In this document: piece after piece, positions 1-7,825 of the stretch
Numbering within the stretch: the first letter of the stretch is position 1
How the letters are laid out: every line of letters starts with the position of its first letter
Assembly (NCBI GenBank): GCA_013316495.1
Contig: WSMP01000008.1
Span: forward strand, 14,316 to 29,027
Length of the DNA stretch: 14,712 nucleotides
DNA from: Angelakisella sp.
Lineage (GTDB): Bacteria; Bacillota; Clostridia; Oscillospirales; Ruminococcaceae
Reading direction: 5' to 3'
Notes under the pieces: model-generated
The model's database searches: none
What the model was told of the DNA's origin: nothing
What the model saw: the letters and a program-made list of their open reading frames with translations, nothing else
Position numbers and translations under genes: made by a program

Positions 1-799
1 CAATCTGGGCCTGCTGGGCCTCGTAGAGCTTCTGCTGCCGGGTGTTGCGCTCGTCCCGCAGCTGGATATACCGGGTATAATTCCCCGGAAAAACTGACAG
101 CTCCCCGTACTCCATCTCCCAGATTTTGCTGCAAAGCCGGTCCAAAAAGTACCGGTCGTGGGAGACCACCAGCAGCGCCCCCTTGTAGGAGGCGAGGTAA
201 TCCTCCAGCCACCCCAAGGTTCCAAAATCCAGGTGGTTGGTGGGCTCGTCCAGGATGAGGAGGCTGGGCTGCTCCAGCAGGAGCTTGGCGATGGCAAGGC
301 GGGTCTGCTCCCCCCCGCTGAGCTTATCAATCTGCTTATCAAAGCCATGCTCCGCAAAGCCCATACCGGTGAGGACGGTATTGATTTTCACCTGGACCTG
401 GTAGCCGTCCCTGGCCAAAAACGCGTCCTCCAATTCTCTATAACGCTCTCCCAGGGCAATATTCTTCGGCTCCTTCGCCATTTTCTCCGCGGTTTCCTGC
501 ATTTTTTCTTCCAGCTCGTAGACATCGGCAAAGACGGAGCGCATCTCCTCCAGGATAGAATTCCCCTTTTGGAGGCCGGCGTTCTGCCTCTGGTAGCCGA
601 TGGAAAGGCCACTCCCCCGGACCACCGTCCCCTCATCCGGCAGAAGCTCCCCGGTGATGATATTCAGCAGGGTGGTCTTCCCCGCTCCATTGATACCCAC
701 CAGGCCGATGCGGTCCCTGTCCTCGATGCGGGCGGTGACCTCCCGGAAGATGAGGTCGCTGCCAAAGGACTTCCCAATATTTTCCAGCGTTATTTGCAA
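1..799 (-). CDS. ABC-F family ATP-binding protein (N-terminal part, runs off left edge)
   Basis: Soluble ABC ATPase of the ABC-F class. Members bind the ribosome E site and act in translation or antibiotic resistance, and they have no membrane domain. Seen from the start: an ABC domain with Walker A GINGAGKTT (residues ~35-43), a charged helical insert (~95-130), the signature LSGGEQ (~160-165), Walker B LLILDEPTNHLD (~180-191) and the switch SHDRYFLD (~213-220). The beginning of the charged inter-domain linker follows before the window ends, so only about 266 codons are present and the second ABC domain is missing. The start is TTG at 797-799, chosen because AGAGGGA lies 7 bases upstream and the ABC homology begins at once (LQITLENIGKSFG). 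An extended -10 promoter precedes it. The exact subfamily (YdiF-like, Uup-like or resistance-type) cannot be decided from this part. Confidence 0.95.
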   Translation of the reverse strand, partial: MQITLENIGKSFGSDLIFREVTARIEDRDRIGLVGINGAGKTTLLNIITGELLPDEGTVVRGSGLSIGYQRQNAGLQKGNSILEEMRSVFADVYELEEKMQETAEKMAKEPKNIALGERYRELEDAFLARDGYQVQVKINTVLTGMGFAEHGFDKQIDKLSGGEQTRLAIAKLLLEQPSLLILDEPTNHLDFGTLGWLEDYLASYKGALLVVSHDRYFLDRLCSKIWEMEYGELSVFPGNYTRYIQLRDERNTRQQKLYEAQQAQI

Positions 800-834
800 G
801 GCGGTTCCCTCTCGTTTCGTAGTAGTACAGGTTT

Positions 835-843
835 AGTATAGCA
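835..843 (-). promoter_or_regulatory. Extended -10 promoter for the ABC-F gene
   Basis: Read on the minus strand, TGC-TATACT is an extended -10 element about 35 bases upstream of the TTG start of the ABC-F gene. No good -35 box is seen 17 bases upstream, which extended -10 promoters tolerate. It lies in the 83-base gap between this gene and the upstream minus-strand gene. Confidence 0.5.
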
Positions 844-882
844 TATCCCGCAGGAAAAGAACAGAGGGGAACAGGGGGTAAT

Positions 883-1584
883 TCACCACCCCACAAACCC
901 CTGGGAGCACTGCCGCCCCACAAAGCGCTCCCCCATGCCGGGGGAGCGCTGGCCCAGCAGAAAGTCCCGGATATCCGCCGGAGGCTGGGGGACGCCGTAG
1001 CTCTCCAGCAGCTCCTTTGCCTCATCCAGGAGGGCCAGGGCCAGCTCCGGATGGAGACCAGGCTCCTCCCGGTTTTCCCGGACCAGGCGGACCGGCAGCT
1101 CCACCAGGGGGCCCAACAGGGCCATCTTGGAACCGGCCTCACGGTAAAGGGCAGCGGCCAGGCGCACTTGTCCGCCCTGGGGCCGGGGAGCAAGGTCCGG
1201 GCTGGGGGAAAGGAGGTTGCTGGGGAGGATATCCCCGGCCTGGCCCAGCCAGTCCTCCAGACACTCCTCCGGCAGCTCCGGAAGCTTCCACAGCAGGGCC
1301 AGGACGGGGTACCAGCTCCCCGGCTCACCCTCTTCGGCGTCCAACCCCCAGGCCAGAAGAGCCTGCTCCAGGCAGCAGATCAGCCAGGCGGCCTTGCCCC
1401 GAAGAGAGACTTTTGCAAAGGGGTGCCGGGCGGCAGCCGCCTGCCTCTCCCGTTCCTCCGGGGACAGGCGCAGCCAACCCAGGGCGGACACCAGCTTTAC
1501 CAGCAGCCAGGCCCCTGTCCCCATCCCGGCAATCATCACTGCAAAGGCAACACCAAACAGGAAGACCCCTCCCAGCTTATCCAC
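883..1584 (-). CDS. Hypothetical membrane-anchored protein
   Basis: 233 aa from a GTG start at 1582-1584, with GGGGGAG 6 bases upstream. One hydrophobic segment at residues ~5-35 (rich in V, A, F, G, L) should insert in the membrane. The remainder is a soluble leucine- and proline-rich domain with two Trp/Cys patches and no motif I recognise. It starts only 24 bases after the dacA stop, so it is very probably co-transcribed with dacA, and a cell-envelope role is possible from context alone. The reverse frame is also open over much of this GC-rich stretch, but this frame has the ribosome site and the membrane segment. Confidence 0.7.
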   Translation of the reverse strand: MDKLGGVFLFGVAFAVMIAGMGTGAWLLVKLVSALGWLRLSPEERERQAAAARHPFAKVSLRGKAAWLICCLEQALLAWGLDAEEGEPGSWYPVLALLWKLPELPEECLEDWLGQAGDILPSNLLSPSPDLAPRPQGGQVRLAAALYREAGSKMALLGPLVELPVRLVRENREEPGLHPELALALLDEAKELLESYGVPQPPADIRDFLLGQRSPGMGERFVGRQCSQGFVGW

Positions 1585-1608
1585 GCCTTTCTCCCCCTTC
1601 CCCCTTAA

Positions 1609-2967
1609 TCACATCTGGCAGAGGGACGCCGCCTCTTCCTCCGCCGGATGTCCCTGCTCCTTTTCCTCCTGGGTCAAAGGACCGGCAGGCGGCACCAGCT
1701 CCCGGTTTTTCCGGTTGGCGGCCGCCAGAAGCAGCACCAGCAGCAGGGAAGCCCCCACCGCCAGGGGAATATCCCCCCGGTCCCTTTCCTCATCCCGCGC
1801 CACCTCCAGCGTCGCAGCCGAAGGCCCCAAAGGCTCCAGGGCCATAATCTGCCCGCTTAGGGGCACTCTGCCGGCCCGCAGCAGCATTTTTTTGGTGCTC
1901 TTCTCCAGAAGGAGCACCTCCCCCCAAAGGCTCCCCCCCTCCTGGAGCGCTCCCTGGGCCGGGGCGGAAACCTCCAGGGTCAGCTCCTCCGCCGTCAGGG
2001 AGAGGGGCACCAGCACCTGCCACGTGCCGCCGGGGACGGCAAGGCTGTACTCCTGTCCCCCCTCCTCCAGGAAAACGGGCAGGGATTTCCCCACCAGGGG
2101 CACCGTCACCGGCCGGAAGGCGGAAAAGCCGTAATCGAAAAGGGCCTTGGTGTCCCGGTAGATGTTCCCGCCGCTGGCCTGGCTGTCCTCCTTGAGGATG
2201 ACGGCGATGAGCCGCACCCCGTTTTGCTCCGCCACCGTCATCAGGCAGCTGCCGGCGGAGCGGGTCCAGCCGGTCTTGCCGGCGATGGCCCGGCGGTCAA
2301 AGGAGCCGCTGCCCAGGGTCAGGGCGTGGTTCAGGTGTCCAAAGCTGTAGGCCCGGTTGGTGGGGGAAGCGGGGATGGTGTAGCTGGGGCGGCCGGCATA
2401 GGACAAAAACTCCGGGTAGTCCAGGGCTGCGCGGGTAATTTGGGCCAGGTCCCAGGCGGTGGAGTAGTGGTCCGCCGCGGGGAGGCCGTGGGCGTTGGAA
2501 AAGTGGGTGCCGGTAAGGCCCAGCTCCCCGGCCCGGCGGTTCATCGCCTCTGCAAAGGCGGCGGTGGAGCCCTCCAGGTGGATGCCGATGGCCGCCGCCG
2601 CGTCGTTGGCGGAAGGGAGCATGGTGGCGTAAAGGAGCTGGGCCACCGTCAGGGTCTCCCCCTCCAGCAGGCCGATGGCAGCGGCGTCCTGCATCAGCTG
2701 CACCGCTTCGGCAGTGACAGTCACCGGCTCCTCCGGCGCTACCCCCTCCATCGCCAGAAGGCAGGTCATGATTTTGGTGAGACTGGCGGGCTCCATCCGG
2801 CGGCGGGCGTTCTTCTCAAAGAGGACCTGTCCGGTATCCGCGTTTATCAGCACGGCGGCCTGGGCCCGGACCACCGGCGTCTCAGCGGCCCAGGCGGTTT
2901 CCCCTCCAAAGAAGGCGAAGAGGACCAGCGCCAACAGCAAAACGCTCCATCTTTTTTCCCGGCCCAA
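1609..2967 (-). CDS. dacF: D-alanyl-D-alanine carboxypeptidase (DacF/PBP5-like, peptidase S11)
   Basis: Trims the terminal D-Ala from peptidoglycan stem peptides outside the membrane. 452 aa from a TTG start at 2965-2967. This start is preferred over an upstream in-frame ATG at 3036 because AAAGGAGG lies 8 bases before it and the protein then opens with a normal signal peptide (basic LGREKRW, a hydrophobic core to residue ~20, cleavage after AWA around residue 27). All three S11 motifs are present: S62-L-T-K65 (nucleophile and base), S119-A-N121, and K231-T-G233. A C-terminal beta-rich domain and a hydrophobic helix (~405-425) follow, the latter acting as a membrane anchor near the end. Spore-associated DacF and vegetative DacA cannot be told apart by sequence alone. 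The downstream small membrane protein gene follows after 24 bases. A ~170 bp palindrome abuts the ribosome binding region. Confidence 0.93.
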   Translation of the reverse strand: MGREKRWSVLLLALVLFAFFGGETAWAAETPVVRAQAAVLINADTGQVLFEKNARRRMEPASLTKIMTCLLAMEGVAPEEPVTVTAEAVQLMQDAAAIGLLEGETLTVAQLLYATMLPSANDAAAAIGIHLEGSTAAFAEAMNRRAGELGLTGTHFSNAHGLPAADHYSTAWDLAQITRAALDYPEFLSYAGRPSYTIPASPTNRAYSFGHLNHALTLGSGSFDRRAIAGKTGWTRSAGSCLMTVAEQNGVRLIAVILKEDSQASGGNIYRDTKALFDYGFSAFRPVTVPLVGKSLPVFLEEGGQEYSLAVPGGTWQVLVPLSLTAEELTLEVSAPAQGALQEGGSLWGEVLLLEKSTKKMLLRAGRVPLSGQIMALEPLGPSAATLEVARDEERDRGDIPLAVGASLLLVLLLAAANRKNRELVPPAGPLTQEEKEQGHPAEEEAASLCQM

Positions 2968-2992
2968 TCCTTTCGCCTCCTTTCCTAAGTTC

Positions 2993-3160
2993 TTAGAAGT
3001 TGTACCATTAGCCGAAGGGCGCAGATTGGCGAGCAAATTTTACGACTGCCGACGCCAAAAAAGCGCAGGAATACTTGTCGTATTTCAAGATTTTTTGGCA
3101 AAGGCAGGCTGGAAATTTGCCGTCAAGATGCGAGCGGTGGCTATTGGTACAGCTTCTTAA
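2993..3160. repeat. Long imperfect palindrome (~168 bp), MITE-like element or long hairpin
   Basis: The two halves are inverted copies centred near 3077. Left arm 2993-3013 matches the complement of 3139-3160 (shared core GTACCA-[A/T]-TAGCC, preceded by AGAAG-[T/C]-T). GCAAATTT (3033-3040) pairs with AAATTTGC (3113-3120). CTGCC (3046-3050) pairs with GGCAG (3103-3107). GCCAAAAAA (3054-3062) pairs with TTTTTTGGC near 3091-3099. GAATAC (~3069) pairs with GTATTTC near the apex. The tract is AT-richer than its surroundings and has no credible ORF. It lies between the divergent dacF-like and aldo/keto reductase genes, ending 10-15 bases before the dacF ribosome site. Its terminal inverted repeats suggest a non-autonomous mobile repeat, but a structured RNA is also possible. 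Confidence 0.75.
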
Positions 3161-3247
3161 ATTTCTGGGTCGTCCCTTTCCTGTTATCGAAACTCCACCT
3201 CCAGGACAAAAGGCTTTTGATTTTCCCTCTGCGCCTGGCGCTTCCTC

Positions 3248-3278
3248 TTGACTTGGATCCCACTCCATATTGTATACT
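3248..3278 (+). promoter_or_regulatory. Promoter of the aldo/keto reductase gene
   Basis: TTGACT (3248-3253) and TATACT (3273-3278) match SigA-type -35 and -10 boxes, though the spacer is 19 bases. Shifting the -10 to TGTATA gives 17. Transcription would begin near 3285, with AAAGGAG at 3297 and ATG at 3314. Confidence 0.6.
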
Positions 3279-3313
3279 GATAGACACAACAACTGGAAAG
3301 GAGACCGACTGGG

Positions 3314-4462
3314 ATGATGAAGAGGAGAGCGCTGGGCCGCACCGGCATCCAGGTGGGCGAAGTGGGCATTGGATGCGAGGGGTTTCTGGAAAAATCCAGG
3401 GAGACGGTCCGGGAGATGCTGGACGCCCTCCTGGCAGGGGGCGGCAACTGCATAGATCTTTACGCCTCCAACCCGGAGATGCGCGCCGCTGTGGGGGAGG
3501 CCATCCGGGGACGGCGGGAAAAATTTGTCCTGCAGGGGCATATCTGCTCCATCTGGGACAAGGGGCAGTACCGGCGCACCCGCCAGATGGAGGAAGTGCG
3601 GGCGGGGTTTGAGGAGCAGCTGCGCCTGCTGGATGCCGGCTACCTGGACGTGGGGATGATTCACTACGTGGACAGCCTGGCGGACTGGGAGGTGTGCCGG
3701 GGGGAGGTGCTGGCCTACGCCAAGGAGCTGAAGGCCGCCGGGTGCATCCGGGCCATCGGCCTTTCCAGCCACAACCCGGAGGCGGCTCTGGCAGCGGTGG
3801 AAAGCGGGGAAATCGACGTGCTGATGTTCAGCGTCAACCCCTGCTACGACCTCCAGCCTGCCGGGGAGGATCTGGAGGAGCTGTGGGCGCCCAAAAACTA
3901 CGAAAAACCGCTGCTGAATATGGAGCCCCTTCGGGAAAGGCTTTACGAAAGCTGCCAGCGGCTGGGGGTGGGCATCACGGTGATGAAAGCCTTTGGAGGC
4001 GGGGACCTGCTCCACGCCCAGTATTCCCCGGCGGGGGCGGCCCTCACCCCCTATCAGTGTATTCGCTACGCCCTGGACCGGCCCGCCGTCGCCTCGGTGC
4101 TGGCGGGAGCCAGGACGGTGGAGGAGGCGCGCAGCGCCATGGCCTATGGAGACGCCCCGGAGGCGGAAACGGACTACGCCGCCGCTCTGGCCTCCTTCCC
4201 CCGCATCAGCTGGGAGGGCCACTGTATGTACTGCGGCCACTGCGCCCCCTGTCCGGCGGGCATCGACGTGGCGGCGGTGATGAAGTTCCTCAGCCTGGCC
4301 AAGGCCCAGGGGGCGGTGCCGGAGACGGTGCGGGAGCATTACGGCCTGCTGCACCACAGGGCCTCCCACTGCATCGCCTGCCACGCCTGCGAGGGCCGTT
4401 GCCCCTTCCAGGTGCCGGTGGTAGAGAAGATGGCCCAGGCGGTCCAGGTCTTCGGGAACTGA
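3314..4462 (+). CDS. Aldo/keto reductase with C-terminal 2x[4Fe-4S] ferredoxin domain
   Basis: 382 aa. Residues ~3-290 form an aldo/keto reductase TIM barrel (opening RRALGRTGIQVGEVGIGCEG; IRAIGLSSHNPE in the middle; PAVASVLAGARTVEEA near the cofactor end). Residues ~300-370 carry two iron-sulfur cluster motifs: C304-x2-C307-x2-C310-x2-C313-P and C353-x2-C356-x2-C359-x3-C363-P. This AKR-ferredoxin architecture is common in anaerobic Clostridia and implies electron transfer rather than simple NADPH-aldehyde chemistry. The substrate is unknown. Of the usual AKR tetrad (Asp, Tyr, Lys, His) I see D48 and H117, but the Lys position reads His (FVLQGH76) and the Tyr position reads Asn or Pro (D48-LYASNP). 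The start is ATG 3314 (or 3317), with AAAGGAG 10 bases upstream. The gene has its own promoter and terminator. Confidence 0.92.
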   Translation: MMKRRALGRTGIQVGEVGIGCEGFLEKSRETVREMLDALLAGGGNCIDLYASNPEMRAAVGEAIRGRREKFVLQGHICSIWDKGQYRRTRQMEEVRAGFEEQLRLLDAGYLDVGMIHYVDSLADWEVCRGEVLAYAKELKAAGCIRAIGLSSHNPEAALAAVESGEIDVLMFSVNPCYDLQPAGEDLEELWAPKNYEKPLLNMEPLRERLYESCQRLGVGITVMKAFGGGDLLHAQYSPAGAALTPYQCIRYALDRPAVASVLAGARTVEEARSAMAYGDAPEAETDYAAALASFPRISWEGHCMYCGHCAPCPAGIDVAAVMKFLSLAKAQGAVPETVREHYGLLHHRASHCIACHACEGRCPFQVPVVEKMAQAVQVFGN

Positions 4463-4528
4463 TGCCTTTTGGGGTCTCCTGCCGCTTCCTTCCTGCCACG
4501 GGCCGGGTTCCAAAACCGCTTTTGCAAT

Positions 4529-4566
4529 ACGCGCCGGGGAATTTCCACCCCGGCGTGTTTTCGTTT
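4529..4566 (+). terminator. Rho-independent terminator of the aldo/keto reductase gene
   Basis: CGCCGGGG (4532-4539) pairs with CCCCGGCG (4548-4555) around an 8-base loop. The stem extends three more pairs outward (one G-T) and is followed by TGTTTTCGTTT. The minus strand side has no T tract, so it mainly serves the plus-strand gene. It sits just past the convergent oppA-like stop. Confidence 0.85.
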
Positions 4567-4570
4567 CCCG

Positions 4571-6385
4571 CTATTCTCCCTGCTGCTCCTGGGGGGTGGT
4601 ATCTGCGACGGGGGGAGTCCACTCCGCCCAGTGAAAGAGGCGGTATCCCAGGGGGCTTGCCACCACACCGGCAAGCCCCGGCGCGGTGAGGGCAGGCTCC
4701 CGGTACTGCCACAGGGGGATGACGGCGGCCTCATCGGCCACCAGCAGCAGCTCCATGGAGTGGAGGATTTCCATCCGGGTGTCCGGAATCACCAGGGGGT
4801 GCTCCTCCCCATCCTCCTCGCTGTCTTCAGCCGCATCCTTTTCATCCTCCTCTTCCCCCTCCGGAGGCTGCTCCGGGGCGGCGTAGGAGGCCTCCAGCAG
4901 GGTGTCGTAATCCTCGCTGGCAAATTTCCCGTAGTTGGCGGCGGCGCCGGTGCCCCAGCCTGCCAGGTAGATAGCAGGGTCCATCCGCGTACCCACCATG
5001 CCGCTCCGGGCCAGGTCCCAGCCTCCCTCCTGGCGGGCGGCGGCGAAGTCCTGGGTGGAGAGGGCGGAGATGGCCATATCAATGCCCAGCTTTTCCGCCA
5101 GCTGCTGGCGGACGTTCTCCGCAGCAGTCAGGTGGGCGGGGCTGTCATTGGTGATGAAGCGCAGCTGGGGGAAGCCCTCCCCGCCGGGGTAGCCCGCTTC
5201 TTTCAGGAGCTTCTGGGCATCCTCTGTGTTGCCGGCAGGCCGGTGCTGAAGGGGAGGCAGCGCCTTAGAAAAATCCTGCCCCGTCAGGGAATCCGGAATG
5301 CCGTCCGGCACCAGCCCATAGGCGGGAACCAGGTCCACCCCCACGGCGGCGGCCAGCGCCTCCCGGTCGATGGCAAGGGAGATGGCCCGGCGCACCCGCG
5401 CGTCGTCAAAGGGGGCTTTTTCGGTGTTGAAGATATAGGTGTACACCCCTGCCCGGTTTTCCAGGCTCAGGGTTCCGGCCTCTGTCTCGGCGGGGCGGTC
5501 CAGGGTGGGGATGGCACTGGCGTACTGGAGCCGCCCGGCCTTAAAGTCGTTGTAGACCGCCGCCGTGTCCTCCGAAAGGACAAAATTCAGGAAGACCACC
5601 GAATCCGGCTCCTCCCCGTCCTGGTCGTTCCAAACCATAGTCAGGCTCTGGTCGTGCTTCCACTCCTGAAGGAGAAAACGGCCGTTGCCCACGCAGGTGG
5701 CGGCGGACTGGCTCCAGCTCTCCGGGTTTTCCTCTACAATGTCCTGGCGGACGGGACAGAAGGCGGGCTGGGCCAGCAGCTCCAGAAAATCGGGACAGGG
5801 GCCCTCCAAAGTCACCTTCAGGGTCCGCTCATCCACCGCCTCCAGGCCCAGGTCCTTCGGCTCCAGAGTGTTTTCATAGGTGGAGGTGCCGTCGTCCCCC
5901 TGCACCGGAACGCCCTCCCGGTACCGCTGGGCGTTGCGGATGGGGTAGAGCAGGTAGGCGTTGGGGGTGGGGGCCTGGTAATCCAGCACCCGCTGCCAGG
6001 CGTAGACAAAGTCCTCCGCCTCCACCGGCTCCCCGTCGCTCCAAAGGGCCTCCTCCCGCAGGGTGAAGGTGTATACCGGCAATCCGTCCTCGTCCTCCTC
6101 CAGCTCCCAGCTTTCGGCGGCGGCAGGCCGGGCCTTTCCGTCCGGCCCCAGGGCGGTGAGGCCCTCAAAGAGGTGCAGGACATAGCTGCCGCCGTCATCG
6201 GCGGTGGCGTAGGCCGGGTCAAGGCTGGCGGGCTCTCCCCCCAGGTGGATGTTCAGGGTGAGGGCGCCTTCGGCGGTGTGGCCGGTACCGGGAAGCTCCG
6301 GCTCCGGGGGGGACTCCGGCTCCGGTGCGGAGCAGGCCGCCAGGAGCAACAGCCCGGCGGTGAGGGCGGCAAGAAAACGCTTCAT
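4571..6385 (-). CDS. Peptide ABC transporter substrate-binding lipoprotein (OppA / SBP family 5)
   Basis: 604 aa extracellular lipoprotein expected to capture peptides (or nickel or other family-5 ligands) for an ABC importer. The lipoprotein signal is clear: MKRF, a hydrophobic core and the lipobox LLLAAC18, followed by a short Pro/Glu-rich linker. The mature protein opens with LTLNIHLGGEPASLDPAYAT, the conserved family-5 start, and contains the typical YTFTLREEALWSDGEPVEAEDFVYAWQ stretch (~100-130, quoted in parts) and RRAISLAIDREAL near residue 335. The length fits the family (~530-600). A very acidic run (~503-530, mostly Glu and Asp) is inserted before the final domain strand. The start is ATG 6383-6385, with AGGAGG 8 bases upstream. 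No permease or ATPase genes are adjacent, so it is either an orphan binding protein or its partners lie elsewhere. Confidence 0.93.
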   Translation of the reverse strand: MKRFLAALTAGLLLLAACSAPEPESPPEPELPGTGHTAEGALTLNIHLGGEPASLDPAYATADDGGSYVLHLFEGLTALGPDGKARPAAAESWELEEDEDGLPVYTFTLREEALWSDGEPVEAEDFVYAWQRVLDYQAPTPNAYLLYPIRNAQRYREGVPVQGDDGTSTYENTLEPKDLGLEAVDERTLKVTLEGPCPDFLELLAQPAFCPVRQDIVEENPESWSQSAATCVGNGRFLLQEWKHDQSLTMVWNDQDGEEPDSVVFLNFVLSEDTAAVYNDFKAGRLQYASAIPTLDRPAETEAGTLSLENRAGVYTYIFNTEKAPFDDARVRRAISLAIDREALAAAVGVDLVPAYGLVPDGIPDSLTGQDFSKALPPLQHRPAGNTEDAQKLLKEAGYPGGEGFPQLRFITNDSPAHLTAAENVRQQLAEKLGIDMAISALSTQDFAAARQEGGWDLARSGMVGTRMDPAIYLAGWGTGAAANYGKFASEDYDTLLEASYAAPEQPPEGEEEDEKDAAEDSEEDGEEHPLVIPDTRMEILHSMELLLVADEAAVIPLWQYREPALTAPGLAGVVASPLGYRLFHWAEWTPPVADTTPQEQQGE

Positions 6386-6596
6386 TGGGAATTCCTCCTA
6401 AGTATGATACATGAGGGTTTTGTCAGGGTTCACCAATCCAACGGGAGGAGATCATGACCTTTCTATTTTACCCAACTCCGGGGCGTTTGGAAAGACCCTG
6501 TCCAAAAAAATTTCCTCCGGGATGCAATATTTCCCGTTTTTCAGCGTTCTGTTATAGGGTACAGGCTGTTTTCTACGCCGATTCTGCTGGAAAAGA

Positions 6597-6625
6597 TTGA
6601 ACTTTTTCTCTCTTTGCGCTATACT
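6597..6625 (+). promoter_or_regulatory. SigA-type promoter of the cysteine desulfurase-thiI operon
   Basis: TTGAAC (6597-6602), a 17-base spacer and TATACT (6620-6625) form a near-consensus promoter. The start of transcription should be near 6632, giving a leader of about 47 bases before the TTG start at 6679. The rest of the 293-base gap with oppA (6386-6678) holds the oppA ribosome site and nothing else I can name. Confidence 0.8.
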
Positions 6626-6678
6626 ATATCTGTTTGTATATTTTTACCGCAGAAAAAACGGCAGGAAGAGGTGCCCCT

Positions 6679-7815
6679 TTGGAAATCTACCTGGATAACA
6701 GCGCCACCACCAGGGTCAGCCCTGGCGCGGCCAACCGAGCTTTGGAGCTGATGCGCGAAGAATACGGGAACCCCTCCTCCCTCCACCGCCGGGGCTTTTT
6801 GGCGGAGCAGGCCCTTGCCTCTGCCCGCCGGGAGCTGGCGGAGGTGCTGGGGGCGCGGGGGGAGGAGCTGTTCTTCACCTCCTGCGGCAGCGAGGGAAAC
6901 AACCTGGCCATTCTGGGCGGGGCGATGGCCGCCCGCCGGCGGGGCAGCAAGGTGATCACCACCGCCATCGAGCATGAATCGGTGCTGGCCCCGGTAAAGC
7001 ACCTTGCAGAAACCGGCTTCGAGACGGTGCTCCTTCCCCCCACGGCGGAGGGGATCATCACCCCCCAGGCGGTGGAGGAAGCGGTGGACGAAGGGACCAT
7101 CCTCCTTTCGGTGATGCTGGTGAACAGCGAAACCGGGGCGGTAAACGACATCCTTTCCATTGCCCAGGTCGCCCGGCGGAAGAACCCCCATCTCCTCATC
7201 CACTGCGATTGCGTCCAGGGCTTTGGAAAGCTCATCGTCCGCCCCCGCCTGTGGGATGTGGACGTCATCACCATCAGCGGCCACAAGGTCCACGGGCCCA
7301 AGGGCATTGGAGCCATATGGGTCAAAAAGGGGGTCCGCCTGCGGCCCCTCTACTACGGGGCGGGGCAGGAAGGGGGCCTTCATCCCGGCACTGAAAACAC
7401 ACCCGGCGCCGGCGCCTTTGCCTATGCCGCCAGGGAGATGTGGGAAAAGCGGGCGGAGAACATGGCCCATTTTCAGGCCCTCCGGGACCGGCTTACAAAA
7501 AATCTCGAAAAAATTCCTGGCGTGTGCATCAATTCCAGCCAGTACAGCGCACCTTATATAGTGAACTTTTCTGTCCCCGGCGTCCGCTCCGAGGTGATGA
7601 TACACTACCTGGAGGGCCAGGGAATCTCGGTTTCCAGCGGCTCCGCCTGCTCCAAAGGGGCCAGGAGCCACGTCCTTGCCGCCATGGGCCTTGCCCCCCG
7701 GCGGATTGACAGCGCTATCCGGGTCAGCTTCTGCCGGGACAACACCCCGGAGGAGATAGACGAATTTTGCCGGTGGCTCCAAAAAGGGAGCCAGGAGCTG
7801 GCCCATGTGAGATAA
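6679..7815 (+). CDS. Cysteine desulfurase, class I NifS/IscS family (NifZ-like partner of ThiI)
   Basis: PLP enzyme that converts cysteine to alanine and a protein persulfide. 378 aa from a TTG start at 6679-6681, chosen because AGGAAGAGG lies 7 bases upstream and the conserved family start EIYLDNSATT follows at once. A longer form from TTG 6634 would start almost at the predicted transcription start and adds only 15 unconserved residues. Motifs: EHESV (PLP-stacking His), SGHK203-VHGPKG (PLP lysine) and SGSAC324-SKG (persulfide cysteine on the long loop, class I). thiI begins 10 bases after the stop. In Bacillus subtilis the NifZ-ThiI pair has this arrangement, with the desulfurase dedicated to tRNA 4-thiouridine, so the same role is inferred here rather than general Fe-S assembly. 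No IscU or SufU neighbour is visible. Confidence 0.93.
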   Translation: MEIYLDNSATTRVSPGAANRALELMREEYGNPSSLHRRGFLAEQALASARRELAEVLGARGEELFFTSCGSEGNNLAILGGAMAARRRGSKVITTAIEHESVLAPVKHLAETGFETVLLPPTAEGIITPQAVEEAVDEGTILLSVMLVNSETGAVNDILSIAQVARRKNPHLLIHCDCVQGFGKLIVRPRLWDVDVITISGHKVHGPKGIGAIWVKKGVRLRPLYYGAGQEGGLHPGTENTPGAGAFAYAAREMWEKRAENMAHFQALRDRLTKNLEKIPGVCINSSQYSAPYIVNFSVPGVRSEVMIHYLEGQGISVSSGSACSKGARSHVLAAMGLAPRRIDSAIRVSFCRDNTPEEIDEFCRWLQKGSQELAHVR

Positions 7816-7825
7816 AGGAGAAAGC

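Larger units (their letters stand above)
2968..3313. other. Divergent intergenic region between dacF and the aldo/keto reductase
   Basis: This 346-base region holds the dacF Shine-Dalgarno on the minus strand (complement of 2976-2983), the long palindrome, and the plus-strand promoter and ribosome site (AAAGGAG, 3297-3303) of the reductase. I find no convincing minus-strand promoter outside the palindrome, so the dacF promoter may lie inside it. Confidence 0.6.

Noticed and set aside
2968..3036. Upstream ATG at 3036 as the dacF start
   Set aside because: It would add 23 residues translated from the palindrome and lacks a ribosome site, while TTG 2967 has AAAGGAGG and begins a normal signal peptide.
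3008..4513. A 501-codon open frame antisense to the aldo/keto reductase
   Set aside because: The plus-strand frame has AKR and ferredoxin motifs. The antisense frame is His/Pro/Gly-rich and runs through the palindrome and terminator.
4469..6457. A 662-codon open frame antisense to the oppA-like gene
   Set aside because: It is the complement of a clear lipoprotein gene in GC-rich DNA, has no ribosome site or recognisable domain, and is low-complexity in Gly, Leu and Val.
6486..6506. Inverted repeat TTTGGA/TCCAAA as a terminator between oppA and the desulfurase
   Set aside because: The stem is only 6 bp and is followed by A's rather than T's on the plus strand, and the flanking genes are divergent, so none is needed.
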